A stretch of DNA of 64,000 bases from Actinomycetales bacterium (GTDB lineage Bacteria > Actinomycetota > Actinomycetes > Actinomycetales > Dermatophilaceae), in assembly GCA_016715285.1 (NCBI GenBank), contig JADKAO010000011.1, positions 17,734-81,733 of the forward strand. Reading direction: 5' to 3'. Below the pieces are notes generated by a model that made no database searches, was not told the DNA's origin, and saw only the letters and a list, made by a program, of their open reading frames with translations. The translations under genes and the position numbers were made by a program. This document shows, in pieces, positions 49,725 through 57,854 of this stretch; the stretch's first letter is position 1; each line of letters opens with the position of its first letter.

Positions 49725-50474
49725 CTGGACGAGCGTCACGCCTCCGTCGACGACAATCGTCTGCCCGGTGATCCACGCGGCATCAGGCCCGAGCAGGAAG
49801 CTCGCTGCGCCCGCGATGTCGGCGGGTGCCCCGAGTCGCTTCATCGGGTATGCCGCCGCGACCTGAGTTTCGCGGCCGGCATACAAGGCCTTGGCGAAAT
49901 CGGTCTTGACCACGGCTGGCGCGATCGCGTTGACCCGCACATCTGGCCCGAGTTGATAGCCGAGTTCGACGGTGAGGTGGATGAGCGCCGCCTTGGACAC
50001 GGCATACCAGCCGAGCATGCCGGTGGCACCTAGCCCGGCCACGGACGCGATGTTGACGACCGAGCCGGGGTGCTCGGGGCTCCCTAGCCCGGCTGCGACG
50101 GCTTTGGCGATCCACGAGAAGGCCGCGACGACATTCGTGTCGAGCACTTTGCGGGCCAGTTGGGCATCAGTGGCGAGCATCGGCCCGTATGCCGGGTTGA
50201 TTCCGGTGTTGTTGACGAGATAGTCGAGGCCACCAAAGTGACTGCGCGCCAAGGCGATTGCCTCATCCTGATGCGCCTCGTCAGCCGCATTGCCAGCCAG
50301 TCCGACGGCATACTCTGGCCCACCGAGGCGCGCAACGGCCTCGCCGAGCGCGTCCTCGCCGCGCGCGGTGACAACGACCTTGGCACCCTCAGCGACCAGC
50401 CGCTCGGCGATCCCCAACCCAATGCCGCGGCTCGCGCCGGTGACGATCGCCACCGCACCGGCGTGGCCGCGCAC
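49155..50474 (-). CDS. SDR-family oxidoreductase with an unexplained C-terminal overrun
   Basis: Residues 1-245 are a complete classical SDR: VTGASRGIGLGIAERL, DYLVNNTGINPAYG, NIASVAG, YAVSKAALIHLTVELG and ITGQTIVVDGGVTL, which is where such proteins normally end (about 49735). The frame then runs about 190 codons antisense through the second tesB gene. That part is composed of shadow sequence (HH-, RR-rich), so a 1-nt error near the true stop is likely. A TAG in another frame (49721-49723) shares CTAG with the tesB stop. Start: GTG at 50474; TTG at 50489 is possible. It follows the acyl-CoA dehydrogenase gene. Confidence 0.72.
   Translation of the reverse strand: MRGHAGAVAIVTGASRGIGLGIAERLVAEGAKVVVTARGEDALGEAVARLGGPEYAVGLAGNAADEAHQDEAIALARSHFGGLDYLVNNTGINPAYGPMLATDAQLARKVLDTNVVAAFSWIAKAVAAGLGSPEHPGSVVNIASVAGLGATGMLGWYAVSKAALIHLTVELGYQLGPDVRVNAIAPAVVKTDFAKALYAGRETQVAAAYPMKRLGAPADIAGAASFLLGPDAAWITGQTIVVDGGVTLVQLVLRDRRARVAALLEAHHALLGEGHHERAVLAEHPADSETAAALGRRTRHRIKHPVVGAHRPVEPHRVIQAGGAQALVHPMHAMPPQHGLEQRVVGGIGEHGRVDDRVVGECVPRSEPNVLARNLIAARLGIDIALDVTQLDRSVDRKERRDCRVGGVAQHLVEGAHVFGEGHRRHRVVMIHALGVRLE
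49848..49884. repeat. Inverted pair of the octamer inside the SDR gene
   Basis: GTATGCCG (49848-49855) and CGGCATAC (49877-49884) face each other across 21 nt within coding sequence, with an additional GCG/CGC match inside. Confidence 0.6.
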
Positions 50475-50478
50475 GGTG

Positions 50479-51633
50479 TCAGAGCCCAAGATCGCGGCCG
50501 ATGAGTTCCTTCATGATCTCGTTTGTGCCCGCCCAGATCTTGGTGACGCGGGCGTCACGCCAGGCGCGAGCCGCACGGTATTCGTTCATGAAGCCGTAGC
50601 CACCGTGCAACTGGACGCACTCGTCGAGAACTTCGCTCTGCACCTGAGCGCTCCACCACTTGGCCTTAGCGGCGTCGATCGGTGAGAGCTTGCGCTCGGC
50701 GTGGGCGACCACGCAGTCATCGAGGTAAGCCTCGGTCACCTCAAGCTTGGTGATCATCTCGGCGAACTTGAACTTGTTGTACTGGAAGGTGCCGATCGCC
50801 TGACCGAAGGCCTTGCGCTCCTTGGCGTAGGCAAGGGTCTCGATGAAGATCTGCTTGGCGTGCGCGATATTGGAGACCGCAGCGCCGATGCGCTCCTGCG
50901 GAAGGCGCTGCATCATCGCGATGAAGCCCATGCCCTCGGGGCCGAGCCGGTTGGTGTCGGGGACGCGGACGTTCTCGAAGAAGAGCTCAGCCGTGTCGGA
51001 TTCGTCCTGGCCGACCTTGTCGAGCTTGCGACCGTTGACGAAGCCCTCCATGCCGCGCTCGACCATGAACAGCGTGATGCCCTTGGGGCCCTTGCTCGCG
51101 TCGGTGCGAGCCGCGACGATCACGAGGTCGCACTGGTAGCCGTTGGTGATGAAGGTCTTGGACCCGTTGATGATCCAGTCACCGGAGCCGTCGTCAGCGC
51201 GGACGGCAGTTGTCTTGAGGGCCGCGAGGTCGGACCCGCCCGAGGGTTCGGTCATGCCGATCGCACAAATCAACTCGCCCGTCGCCATGCCAGGCAGCCA
51301 GCGAGCCTTCTGCTCCTGCGTGCCGAGGTCGACGATGTAGGGCGGGCAGACGTCGGCGTGAATCCCGAAGCAGGCCGCCGCCGCGGCGTTGAAGTGCGCC
51401 CACTCTTCGGCGAGCACGGCGTTGAAGCGGTAGTCCTCGGCGCTAGCGCCGCCGAACTCCTCTGGGATGTCGAGCCCCAGCAGGCCCTGCTTGCCCGCCT
51501 CGAGCCAAATGTCCCGCGGGATCGACTTCAGCTCGATCATCTCTTCCACGCGCGGCTTGAGGTTGCGCTCGACGAATTCTCGAACAGTCGCACGGAAGTC
51601 TTCGTGCTCCTCGGAGTAGAGGCGACGCGGCAT
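50479..51633 (-). CDS. Acyl-CoA dehydrogenase
   Basis: The 384-residue flavoenzyme has the FAD/substrate motifs CAIGMTEPSGGSDLAALKT and WIINGSKTFITNGYQCDL. The C-terminal region is QLHGGYGFMNEYRAARAWRDARVTKIWAGTNEIMKELIGRDLGL; the catalytic glutamate is expected in the GGYGFMNEY or GTNEI region. It performs alpha,beta-dehydrogenation in beta-oxidation. ATG at 51633 has GGGAGG at 6 nt; the frame is open to 51840 through the operator, without similarity. It is divergent from the TetR gene and shares its operator. Confidence 0.95.
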   Translation of the reverse strand: MPRRLYSEEHEDFRATVREFVERNLKPRVEEMIELKSIPRDIWLEAGKQGLLGLDIPEEFGGASAEDYRFNAVLAEEWAHFNAAAAACFGIHADVCPPYIVDLGTQEQKARWLPGMATGELICAIGMTEPSGGSDLAALKTTAVRADDGSGDWIINGSKTFITNGYQCDLVIVAARTDASKGPKGITLFMVERGMEGFVNGRKLDKVGQDESDTAELFFENVRVPDTNRLGPEGMGFIAMMQRLPQERIGAAVSNIAHAKQIFIETLAYAKERKAFGQAIGTFQYNKFKFAEMITKLEVTEAYLDDCVVAHAERKLSPIDAAKAKWWSAQVQSEVLDECVQLHGGYGFMNEYRAARAWRDARVTKIWAGTNEIMKELIGRDLGL

Positions 51634-51675
51634 GGTGTCCTCCCAGGACATGCAGATATCAGCAAATGGCGCGCT

Positions 51676-51695
51676 GACTAAGCGCTTGCTTAGTC
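51676..51695. promoter_or_regulatory. TetR-type operator between acyl-CoA dehydrogenase and tetR
   Basis: A perfect palindrome with 8-bp arms GACTAAGC/GCTTAGTC around GCTT lies in the 88-bp divergent region. It overlaps TTGCTT (51686-51691), a possible -35 of the tetR gene, with CATGCT (51710-51715) as -10. The form resembles operators of FadR-like TetR regulators of fatty-acid genes. Confidence 0.85.
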
Positions 51696-51721
51696 TGTCA
51701 GAGGTGCGGCATGCTGTCCAT

Positions 51722-52351
51722 ATGCCCGCGCCGACCGCCGCAGAGTCGTCGCCCAGGCTCGTCAAAGTCACGGCCTGGCCGCACGTGAGCGAGACCGCAG
51801 GGCGGCTCCTGACCTCCGCAGCAGAAGCCTTCGCGGACAAGGGTTTTCACGCCACGACAACACGGGACATCGCCTCGGGCGCTGGGCTGTCCCCCGCTGG
51901 CGTCTACGTCCACTTCTCGTCCAAGGAGGACGTCCTCTTCCAGCTGAGTCGCGCAGGTCACGAGGAGGCGCTTCACCTGGTGACGAGCGCAGTGGCGAGC
52001 TCGCCCTCGGCGTCGGCGCAGCTCACCGCGTTGGTGTCGACGTTTAGCGCATGGCACGCCGAGAACTATGCGGTCGCCAGGGTGGTCCAGCACGAGTTCC
52101 CCCACCTATCCCCCGAGCACCGCGTCGAGGTGCTCCGCATGCGCAAGCGGATTGACGCCACCGTGCGAGGCGTGCTGCGGGCGGGCGTTGCCGCGGGTGA
52201 GTTCACGGTCGAGCACGAGGCGGACACGTCACTCGCGATCCTGTCGATCATCGTTGACGTGGCTCGGTGGTACGCCCCGTCGGTTCGTCGGACGCCAGAG
52301 CAGATCGGACGCACCAACGCGGCGCTTGCGCTCCGCCTCGTGGGCTCCTGA
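51722..52351 (+). CDS. TetR-family transcriptional regulator
   Basis: The product has about 209 residues. The N-terminal HTH (about 20-65) reads LLTSAAEAFADKGFHATTTRDIASGAGLSPAGVYVHFSSKEDVLFQL, followed by a helical ligand-binding domain (about 80-200). ATG at 51722 is 6 nt after CATGCT, so the start may be leaderless; the open frame begins at 51632, inside the operator. It probably represses itself and the divergent acyl-CoA dehydrogenase and responds to an acyl-CoA; the ligand is inference. Confidence 0.93.
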   Translation: MPAPTAAESSPRLVKVTAWPHVSETAGRLLTSAAEAFADKGFHATTTRDIASGAGLSPAGVYVHFSSKEDVLFQLSRAGHEEALHLVTSAVASSPSASAQLTALVSTFSAWHAENYAVARVVQHEFPHLSPEHRVEVLRMRKRIDATVRGVLRAGVAAGEFTVEHEADTSLAILSIIVDVARWYAPSVRRTPEQIGRTNAALALRLVGS

Positions 52352-52363
52352 CAGAGTGGGCGC

Positions 52364-52924
52364 GTGGGTCACTCAGCGCTCGTCATCCCGGTCCCCGCAC
52401 TTGAGCATTGGGTCAAGGCGCGCCATCTGCACTACGACGCCGACTATGTCTCGGCAGATCCCACCTTCGCGCACGCGCATATCACCGTGCTTGCGCCCTT
52501 CGTCAGCCTCGACGACTTTCCTGAGTCGTCCGCCCAGGTCGCACAGATCCTCGCTGCCGTGCCATCGTTTGAGTTCAGCCTCAGCCAGGTGGCAACCTTC
52601 CCCAACGGCATCATCCATCTCATCCCGGATTCCGTGGAACCGTTCGCGCACCTCACCCGGGCACTCGCCGCAGCGTTCCCGGCATACCCCCCGTATGCCG
52701 GAGCGTTCGGTCACGTGACCCCGCACCTCACCCTCGACGCCATCGGCCCCGGGGTCACCGAAGCGCTTGTCCACAGCTGGGTGCGCGACCTGCTCCCAGT
52801 CAAGGGGTATGCCGTGTCGGCGCAACTCTCGTGGTACGAAGCAGGAGCCTGCCGCACGGTCGCGTCATGGCGCCTGGGTCGGGCCTCAACCGTGGGGGCT
52901 CACTCGGTCGCCGATCGAGATTGA
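52364..52924 (+). CDS. 2H phosphoesterase (2'-5' RNA ligase family protein)
   Basis: The 186-residue protein has two H-x-T motifs: HIT at residues 39-41 in AHAHITVLAPF and HLT at 122-124 in PHLTLDAIG, the signature of LigT/2H enzymes that act on cyclic phosphodiesters. GTG at 52364 begins 12 nt after the tetR stop. A perfect octamer hairpin is embedded in its coding sequence. It converges with the MOSC gene with a 39-bp overlap. Confidence 0.87.
   Translation: MGHSALVIPVPALEHWVKARHLHYDADYVSADPTFAHAHITVLAPFVSLDDFPESSAQVAQILAAVPSFEFSLSQVATFPNGIIHLIPDSVEPFAHLTRALAAAFPAYPPYAGAFGHVTPHLTLDAIGPGVTEALVHSWVRDLLPVKGYAVSAQLSWYEAGACRTVASWRLGRASTVGAHSVADRD
52679..52701. repeat. Octamer hairpin inside the 2H phosphoesterase gene
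   Basis: Nine-bp arms CCGGCATAC (52679-52687) and GTATGCCGG (52693-52701) flank five C residues. It encodes PAYPPYAG. This is the tightest inverted pair of the octamer in the window. Confidence 0.8.
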
Positions 52925-53722
52925 GCCTCGGGTGAGTGGGACAAGGCGCACGCCAAACCAGGTCGCGCCGTCCCACTTGCGGTGAGCGGCCAGCGTGCGA
53001 ATCGGCTCTCTGCCCTTGCTCAGTGTGACCGGGTCGATGGTCGTCATAACGCACCGATCGCAGATCATCGTGTGCCGATACCGCACGTCGCCGATCGTGA
53101 CCTCGGGCCATCGATCTTCGGCGAATGGCGCTAGGCCGGGGCCGTCGATGACGACATTGGGCCGGAACCGCTCGTGAGTCATCGTGGCGCTGGCTGGGTC
53201 GGTGTCGGCGATCCACGCATTGAGCTGGGTCAATGACGGCTCGGTCGTGAGCAGGAGGGGGCCGGCGTCAGCGAGGGACAGGGTGTCTCCCGGTTGACCG
53301 CCGAGGTCAAGCGACACCGGGCGAGCCCTCGGGTCAGGTTGCCAGACCAGCCGCACGGGGCGGCCGAGTCGCGCGCTCAGCCAGGACGACGCCTCCTCGC
53401 CGCACGGCAGCGCCGTACCCTGCCTCGAGTGGGCAACCCGAGTCGGCTCGGCTTCGCGGGGCGCGGCCACCTCCAGCGCGTGCCCGTCTCGGTCGGCGAG
53501 GAGGATGCCGTCCGCCCCCGAAGCCCCCGACGGTCCGGATAGGACCGTGGCGGTCAGTCCCAGCAGTGCTGGAGCTTCGCGCGCCGTGACCTTCTCGCCG
53601 TCAGCATCCACGACGGCGTAGCGGCGGTCACCGGCCAGCCCCCAAGGCTGGACCGCAACCGACGTGACCGGCATACCCGCCATGGATTTGACGGGGTAGA
53701 CCCGAAGCTGGGTGACGCGCAC
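52886..53722 (-). CDS. MOSC domain-containing protein (mARC-like)
   Basis: The product has about 278 residues. The N-terminal MOSC_N barrel (VTQLRVYPVKSMAGMPV, PWGLAGDRRYAVVD) is followed by a MOSC domain with FRPNVVIDGPG and CDRCVMTTIDPVTL. The Cys in the latter is in the position that ligates molybdenum cofactor in mARC/YcbX proteins. The GTG at 53722 follows AAGGAG by 3 nt. No partner reductase is adjacent. It lies 7 nt after ettA. Confidence 0.9.
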   Translation of the reverse strand: MRVTQLRVYPVKSMAGMPVTSVAVQPWGLAGDRRYAVVDADGEKVTAREAPALLGLTATVLSGPSGASGADGILLADRDGHALEVAAPREAEPTRVAHSRQGTALPCGEEASSWLSARLGRPVRLVWQPDPRARPVSLDLGGQPGDTLSLADAGPLLLTTEPSLTQLNAWIADTDPASATMTHERFRPNVVIDGPGLAPFAEDRWPEVTIGDVRYRHTMICDRCVMTTIDPVTLSKGREPIRTLAAHRKWDGATWFGVRLVPLTRGSISIGDRVSPHG

Positions 53723-53729
53723 CTGCTCC

Positions 53730-55412
53730 TTAGTCCCGCGTGAGCTTGCGGTAGGTGACCCGGTGGGGGCGGGTGGCTTCCTCGCCGAGGCGCTCGATCT
53801 TGTTCTTCTCGTAGGCCTCGAAGTTGCCTTCGAACCAGTACCACTTGGCCGGGTCGTCCTCGTCGCCTTCATAGGCCAGGATGTGCGTCGCCACTCGGTC
53901 GAGGAACCACCGGTCGTGGCTGATGACGACCGCGCACCCCGGGAACTCCAGCAACGCATTTTCGAGTGACCCGAGGGTCTCCACATCCAGGTCGTTGGAG
54001 GGTTCGTCAAGGAGCAACAGGTTGCCACCCTGCTTGAGGGTGAGCGCGAGGTTGAGCCGGTTGCGTTCACCACCGGAGAGGACTCCGGCGAGCTTCTGCT
54101 GGTCGGGACCCTTGAACCCGAACTGGGAGACGTACGCGCGGGATGGGATCTCGACCTGACCGACCTTCATGTAGTCGAGCCCGTCAGACACGACCTCCCA
54201 CAGCGTCTTGGCCGGGTCCAGTCCGGCACGGGACTGGTCGACGTAGGAGATCTTGACCGTCTCCCCCACCTTGACTTCGCCCGAGTCTGGAGCCTCGAGG
54301 CCGACGATGGTCTTGAAGAGCGTGGTCTTGCCGACGCCGTTTGGCCCGATGACACCCACAATCCCGTTGCGCGGCAACGTAAATGACAACCCATCGATCA
54401 GCACTCGGTCGCCGAAGCCCTTGCGCAGGTTGCGGACCTCAATGACCTGGGAGCCAAGGCGCGGACCCGGTGGGATCGCGATCTCCTCGAAGTCCAACTT
54501 GCGGGTGCGCTCGGCTTCGTTGGCCATCTCTTCATAGCGCGCGAGGCGAGCCTTGGACTTGGTCTGGCGAGCCTTGGCGTTCGACCGCACCCACTCCAAC
54601 TCGTCGGCGAGCCGCTTAGCGAGCTTTTGGTCCTTCTTGCCCTGGATCTTGAGGCGCTCGGCCTTCTTCTCCAGGTAAGTCGTGTAGTTGCCTTCGTACG
54701 GGTAGAGCCGTCCGCGGTCGACCTCGGCGATCCACTGGGCGACGTTGTCGAGGAAATACCGGTCGTGGGTGACCGCCAGGACCGCGCCGGGGTATTGCGC
54801 GAGGTGCTGCTCAAGCCACTGAACGGACTCGGCGTCCAGGTGGTTCGTCGGCTCATCAAGCAGGAGCAGATCAGGCTTCTGGAGCAGCAGCTTGCACAAC
54901 GCGACCCGGCGCCGCTCACCACCCGACAGAACCGTCACATCGGCGTCCGGCGGCGGGCAGCGCAGCGCGTCCATCGCTTGCTCCAACTGCGAGTCGAGGT
55001 CCCACGCGTTGGCGTGGTCGATCTCCTCTTGAAGCGTGCCCATCTCCGCCAAGAGCGCGTCATAGTCAGCATCGGGCTCGCCCATCTCGATCGAGATCTG
55101 GTTGAACCGGTCGAGCTTGGCCTTGATCTCGCCCGCGCCCTCCTCGACGTTGCCAAGCACCGTTTTGGACTCGTTGAGCGGCGGCTCCTGCAACAGGATG
55201 CCGACGGTGTAGCCCGGAGACAGCCGAGCCTCACCGTTGGATGGTTGGTCGAGCCCCGCCATGATCCTGAGGATCGTAGACTTGCCCGCTCCGTTGGGAC
55301 CAACGACGCCGATTTTGGCGGTGGGGAAGAACGACATGGTCACGTCATCGAGGATGAGCTTGTCGCCCACCGCTTTGCGCGCCTTGGTCATGGTGTAAAT
55401 GAACTCGGCCAT
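53730..55412 (-). CDS. ettA: Energy-dependent translational throttle protein EttA (ABC-F)
   Basis: The 560-residue soluble ABC-F ATPase gates the ribosome according to ATP/ADP. Two ABC domains have Walker A GPNGAGKST and GPNGVGKTT. The signatures are SGGERRRVALCKLL and SGGERNRLNLALTL, and Walker B is LLLLDEPTNHLD and LLLLDEPSNDLD. Between them lies the charged linker. The E-site arm segment is in the first domain (GEIKAKLDRFNQISIEMGEP). Leaderless start. Confidence 0.97.
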   Translation of the reverse strand: MAEFIYTMTKARKAVGDKLILDDVTMSFFPTAKIGVVGPNGAGKSTILRIMAGLDQPSNGEARLSPGYTVGILLQEPPLNESKTVLGNVEEGAGEIKAKLDRFNQISIEMGEPDADYDALLAEMGTLQEEIDHANAWDLDSQLEQAMDALRCPPPDADVTVLSGGERRRVALCKLLLQKPDLLLLDEPTNHLDAESVQWLEQHLAQYPGAVLAVTHDRYFLDNVAQWIAEVDRGRLYPYEGNYTTYLEKKAERLKIQGKKDQKLAKRLADELEWVRSNAKARQTKSKARLARYEEMANEAERTRKLDFEEIAIPPGPRLGSQVIEVRNLRKGFGDRVLIDGLSFTLPRNGIVGVIGPNGVGKTTLFKTIVGLEAPDSGEVKVGETVKISYVDQSRAGLDPAKTLWEVVSDGLDYMKVGQVEIPSRAYVSQFGFKGPDQQKLAGVLSGGERNRLNLALTLKQGGNLLLLDEPSNDLDVETLGSLENALLEFPGCAVVISHDRWFLDRVATHILAYEGDEDDPAKWYWFEGNFEAYEKNKIERLGEEATRPHRVTYRKLTRD

Positions 55413-55419
55413 GGCCGGA

Positions 55420-55425
55420 AGGTTA
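55420..55425 (-). promoter_or_regulatory. -10 box of ettA (leaderless start)
   Basis: TAACCT lies 7 nt before the ATG at 55412, in the 63-bp gap after the SSB gene. Confidence 0.55.
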
Positions 55426-55475
55426 TCCGGCCGGAACCACCCCGACCGAATCGCCCGTCGACCGCCAAACCCCGA

Positions 55476-56015
55476 TTAAGCCACTGCGACGACGTACTGG
55501 TCGGTCTCCGGGTCAGCCGTTGCGAGGTCAAAATCGCCCTCAGTCTCGCTGCGCTCGCTGGGCTCTCCTTGGACCTCGACCCCGCCCTCGATCTCGGCGA
55601 GAGACTCCTGGATCTCGTCGGCAGCCATCCGATCCTGGGAGTCGAACTGCGCCCGGGCCGCCTTGGCAAACCGCGACTGCCCCAGGCTCAGGTCGTGGCC
55701 CACGTTGTAGGCATCGATCTCGACCGAAGTGTTAGTGCGACCCTCGTCCACGGCCCAGACATTGACCCGGAGGCGGCCATGCACGATGACTGGCTCACCC
55801 TTCTTGACACTCGCCACCACATTGGCTGCCAGCGAGTTAAACGCCACCACCGAGACGAAGTTTGTGCCGGCATCGACGTAACCCCGCGATTGTGGGTCCC
55901 AGCGGCGTGCCGTCGAGGCGAGCCGGAAGGTCGCAAACGGCTTGCCGGTCTTGGTCTGCCGAAGGACAGGGTCGGCTGTGACATTGCCCGCGACGGTTAG
56001 GTAGCTCTCGTTCAT
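55476..56015 (-). CDS. Single-stranded DNA-binding protein paralogue (SsbB-like)
   Basis: The 179-residue protein has an N-terminal OB fold (MNESYLTVAGNVTADPVLRQ, FATFRLASTARRW, FVSVVAFNSLAANVVASVKKGEPVIVHGRLR) covering residues 1-110. The C-terminal tail is acidic but ends DQYVVAVA and lacks the DDDIPF tip that recruits partners to main SSB. This is the layout of the streptomycete SsbB paralogue, which helps chromosome segregation during sporulation. AGGGGA lies 7 nt before the ATG. Confidence 0.9.
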   Translation of the reverse strand: MNESYLTVAGNVTADPVLRQTKTGKPFATFRLASTARRWDPQSRGYVDAGTNFVSVVAFNSLAANVVASVKKGEPVIVHGRLRVNVWAVDEGRTNTSVEIDAYNVGHDLSLGQSRFAKAARAQFDSQDRMAADEIQESLAEIEGGVEVQGEPSERSETEGDFDLATADPETDQYVVAVA

Positions 56016-56180
56016 GATCGTTTCCCCTGATCTGTGGCTCGGATAATGCTCCGTTTGCCGTGCGCCTGAGACGCTCCGACGCCCCCTACTGTGACGCCTT
56101 GGGGGACGACACGGCAGACCCCGATGGGGCGACTGTGGATGATGGGACGAGAGCGCGAGACCTTGGGGACAACCTGGTAC

Positions 56181-57854
56181 TCAGCCCCGGAGAGCGCGAT
56201 CGAGGGATCCGCGGGTGCGTGCGTGCCGTTCCAATACCGCAGCAACCGGTTCGACGATCCGCTCGCGCGCGACACCAGCGATGGCCTCGCGGAGTCGCCC
56301 CTCGATAAGGCGGCCGCGACGGGTGGCACCGATCCTCACCACCACGCGGTTGATCGCCGCGATCACCACCCCACCGAGCACCCCACCCGCCAAGCACAGG
56401 AATGGCAGCGGGAGTTCCCCCCACGTGGGCGTGGGCAGTGGCGGCAGCTGCAGCCACCCCACGATGGCGAGCGCGGTCAACCACAGCACCCCCGCGACGA
56501 CGCCCAGGCCGAAGCACCACTGCAGTAATTCCATGAAGCGCCACCACCGAGGCTGCCGATGACGCAACGGGGTGCGAATGACCGCTTGGTCGAGTGCGTC
56601 CGACAGGCCATCAGTGCCGGGAGCGGCCGCATCGGCGACCGCGTTGCTCCAGCGCACAGGCAGCCCAGACCCCGCCCGATCGGCCAGGGAACGGCACGCT
56701 AGTGAGACGGCCGCGCGAGCAGCCGGAGATGGGGGTGGGAGCGACGAACGCCCCACGACCGCTCGGACGTCGGACTCCTCCACCCCGCGCATCGAGACCA
56801 CGCTCTTGTTCAGCCGCAAGCGGCTTAGGGGATCGGCCCGGAAACCCGAAACCCAGCGGGTAAACAACCAGCCACCGTGTTTGGTCGCCTCTCGGCGATA
56901 GTCCTCCACAACAGCCGACACGACAACGGGCACGCCTGCGGCGCGCGCGAGGGCATCCACGAGACCGGAGTCCGCGTTGCCGCTGATCGCTGGCTCGCTG
57001 TCCGCAACCCCGGAACGCAACGTGGTCGCTACCGCCACGACGTCTGCTGCCAACCGAGCCCGTGCCGAGTCGGCGCTCGCGACCGCGTTGACCAACCGTT
57101 GGCGCAACTCAGGGATTCCTGCCCCGGTCGCCGCGGACGTGAGCAGGACCTGGGCGGACGGCATACCGTCGGCCGCGAGGAGCCGGCGCAAGTCATCACG
57201 GCAGGCGATGAGCGCTTCCGGCGAGAGCCGGTCACTCTGGTTGAGGACCACGAGGGTGACCGCGCCGTGGCCCGAGAGCGTCGCAACGTAGTCGTCATGC
57301 AGCAGCGCGTCGGCGTACTTCTGTGGGTCGGTCACCCAGACGAAGACATCGACGAGTTCGAGGACGCGCTGAGCTTCTTGGCGATGGCCTTCGACCCTGG
57401 AGTCGAAGTCGGGCAGGTCAAGCAGGACGAGCCCGTCCATCGATCCGACAATGTCGGCCGTGCCCAGTCCGTCGGGATTGACTTGATGGCGGGACTTGAC
57501 GCCGAGCCAGTTGAGCAACTCGTCCGCTGGCTCGCTCCCCCAGATCGCGGCTGTCGGGGCGGAGGTCGTCGGACGCTTGGCTCCGATCCGCGAAACCTGT
57601 TCTCCCACAAGTGCGTTAAAAAGCGATGACTTGCCGCTGCCCGTGGCTCCAGCGAGTGCCACGACGGTGTGATTGCCCGCGATCGAGGTGCGTTCACGCA
57701 CCTTCTCGACCACGTTGACCGCGTGGTCAACCTGCGATGGGTCAAGTTCTCGACCGCCCGAGGCCACTGCGTCACCCAACGCGCCCGCCTGGTCGGCCAA
57801 CTCCAGAGCCGACGTCGCCGAGACGCGGGCTCCACCGGGTCGGATCGGACTCAT
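56181..57854 (-). CDS. Dynamin-like membrane GTPase (YfjP-type)
   Basis: The 557-residue protein has a GTPase domain at about 60-270: P-loop ALAGATGSGKSS, switch region RPTTSAP, DxxG as DLPDFDS, and NKxD-type VVLNQSD. A middle helical region and two membrane helices (about 435-455 and 478-500; FGLGVVAGVLWLTALAIVGW) follow. An amphipathic basic C-terminus ends the protein. Its ATG overlaps the stop of the upstream GTPase gene (ATGA). Paired dynamin-like proteins remodel membranes in other bacteria. Confidence 0.88.
   Translation of the reverse strand: MSPIRPGGARVSATSALELADQAGALGDAVASGGRELDPSQVDHAVNVVEKVRERTSIAGNHTVVALAGATGSGKSSLFNALVGEQVSRIGAKRPTTSAPTAAIWGSEPADELLNWLGVKSRHQVNPDGLGTADIVGSMDGLVLLDLPDFDSRVEGHRQEAQRVLELVDVFVWVTDPQKYADALLHDDYVATLSGHGAVTLVVLNQSDRLSPEALIACRDDLRRLLAADGMPSAQVLLTSAATGAGIPELRQRLVNAVASADSARARLAADVVAVATTLRSGVADSEPAISGNADSGLVDALARAAGVPVVVSAVVEDYRREATKHGGWLFTRWVSGFRADPLSRLRLNKSVVSMRGVEESDVRAVVGRSSLPPPSPAARAAVSLACRSLADRAGSGLPVRWSNAVADAAAPGTDGLSDALDQAVIRTPLRHRQPRWWRFMELLQWCFGLGVVAGVLWLTALAIVGWLQLPPLPTPTWGELPLPFLCLAGGVLGGVVIAAINRVVVRIGATRRGRLIEGRLREAIAGVARERIVEPVAAVLERHARTRGSLDRALRG

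Noticed and set aside
51634..51840. A 69-residue N-terminal extension of the acyl-CoA dehydrogenase
   Set aside because: It would read through the TetR operator and the divergent promoter. The ATG at 51633 has a strong GGGAGG site.
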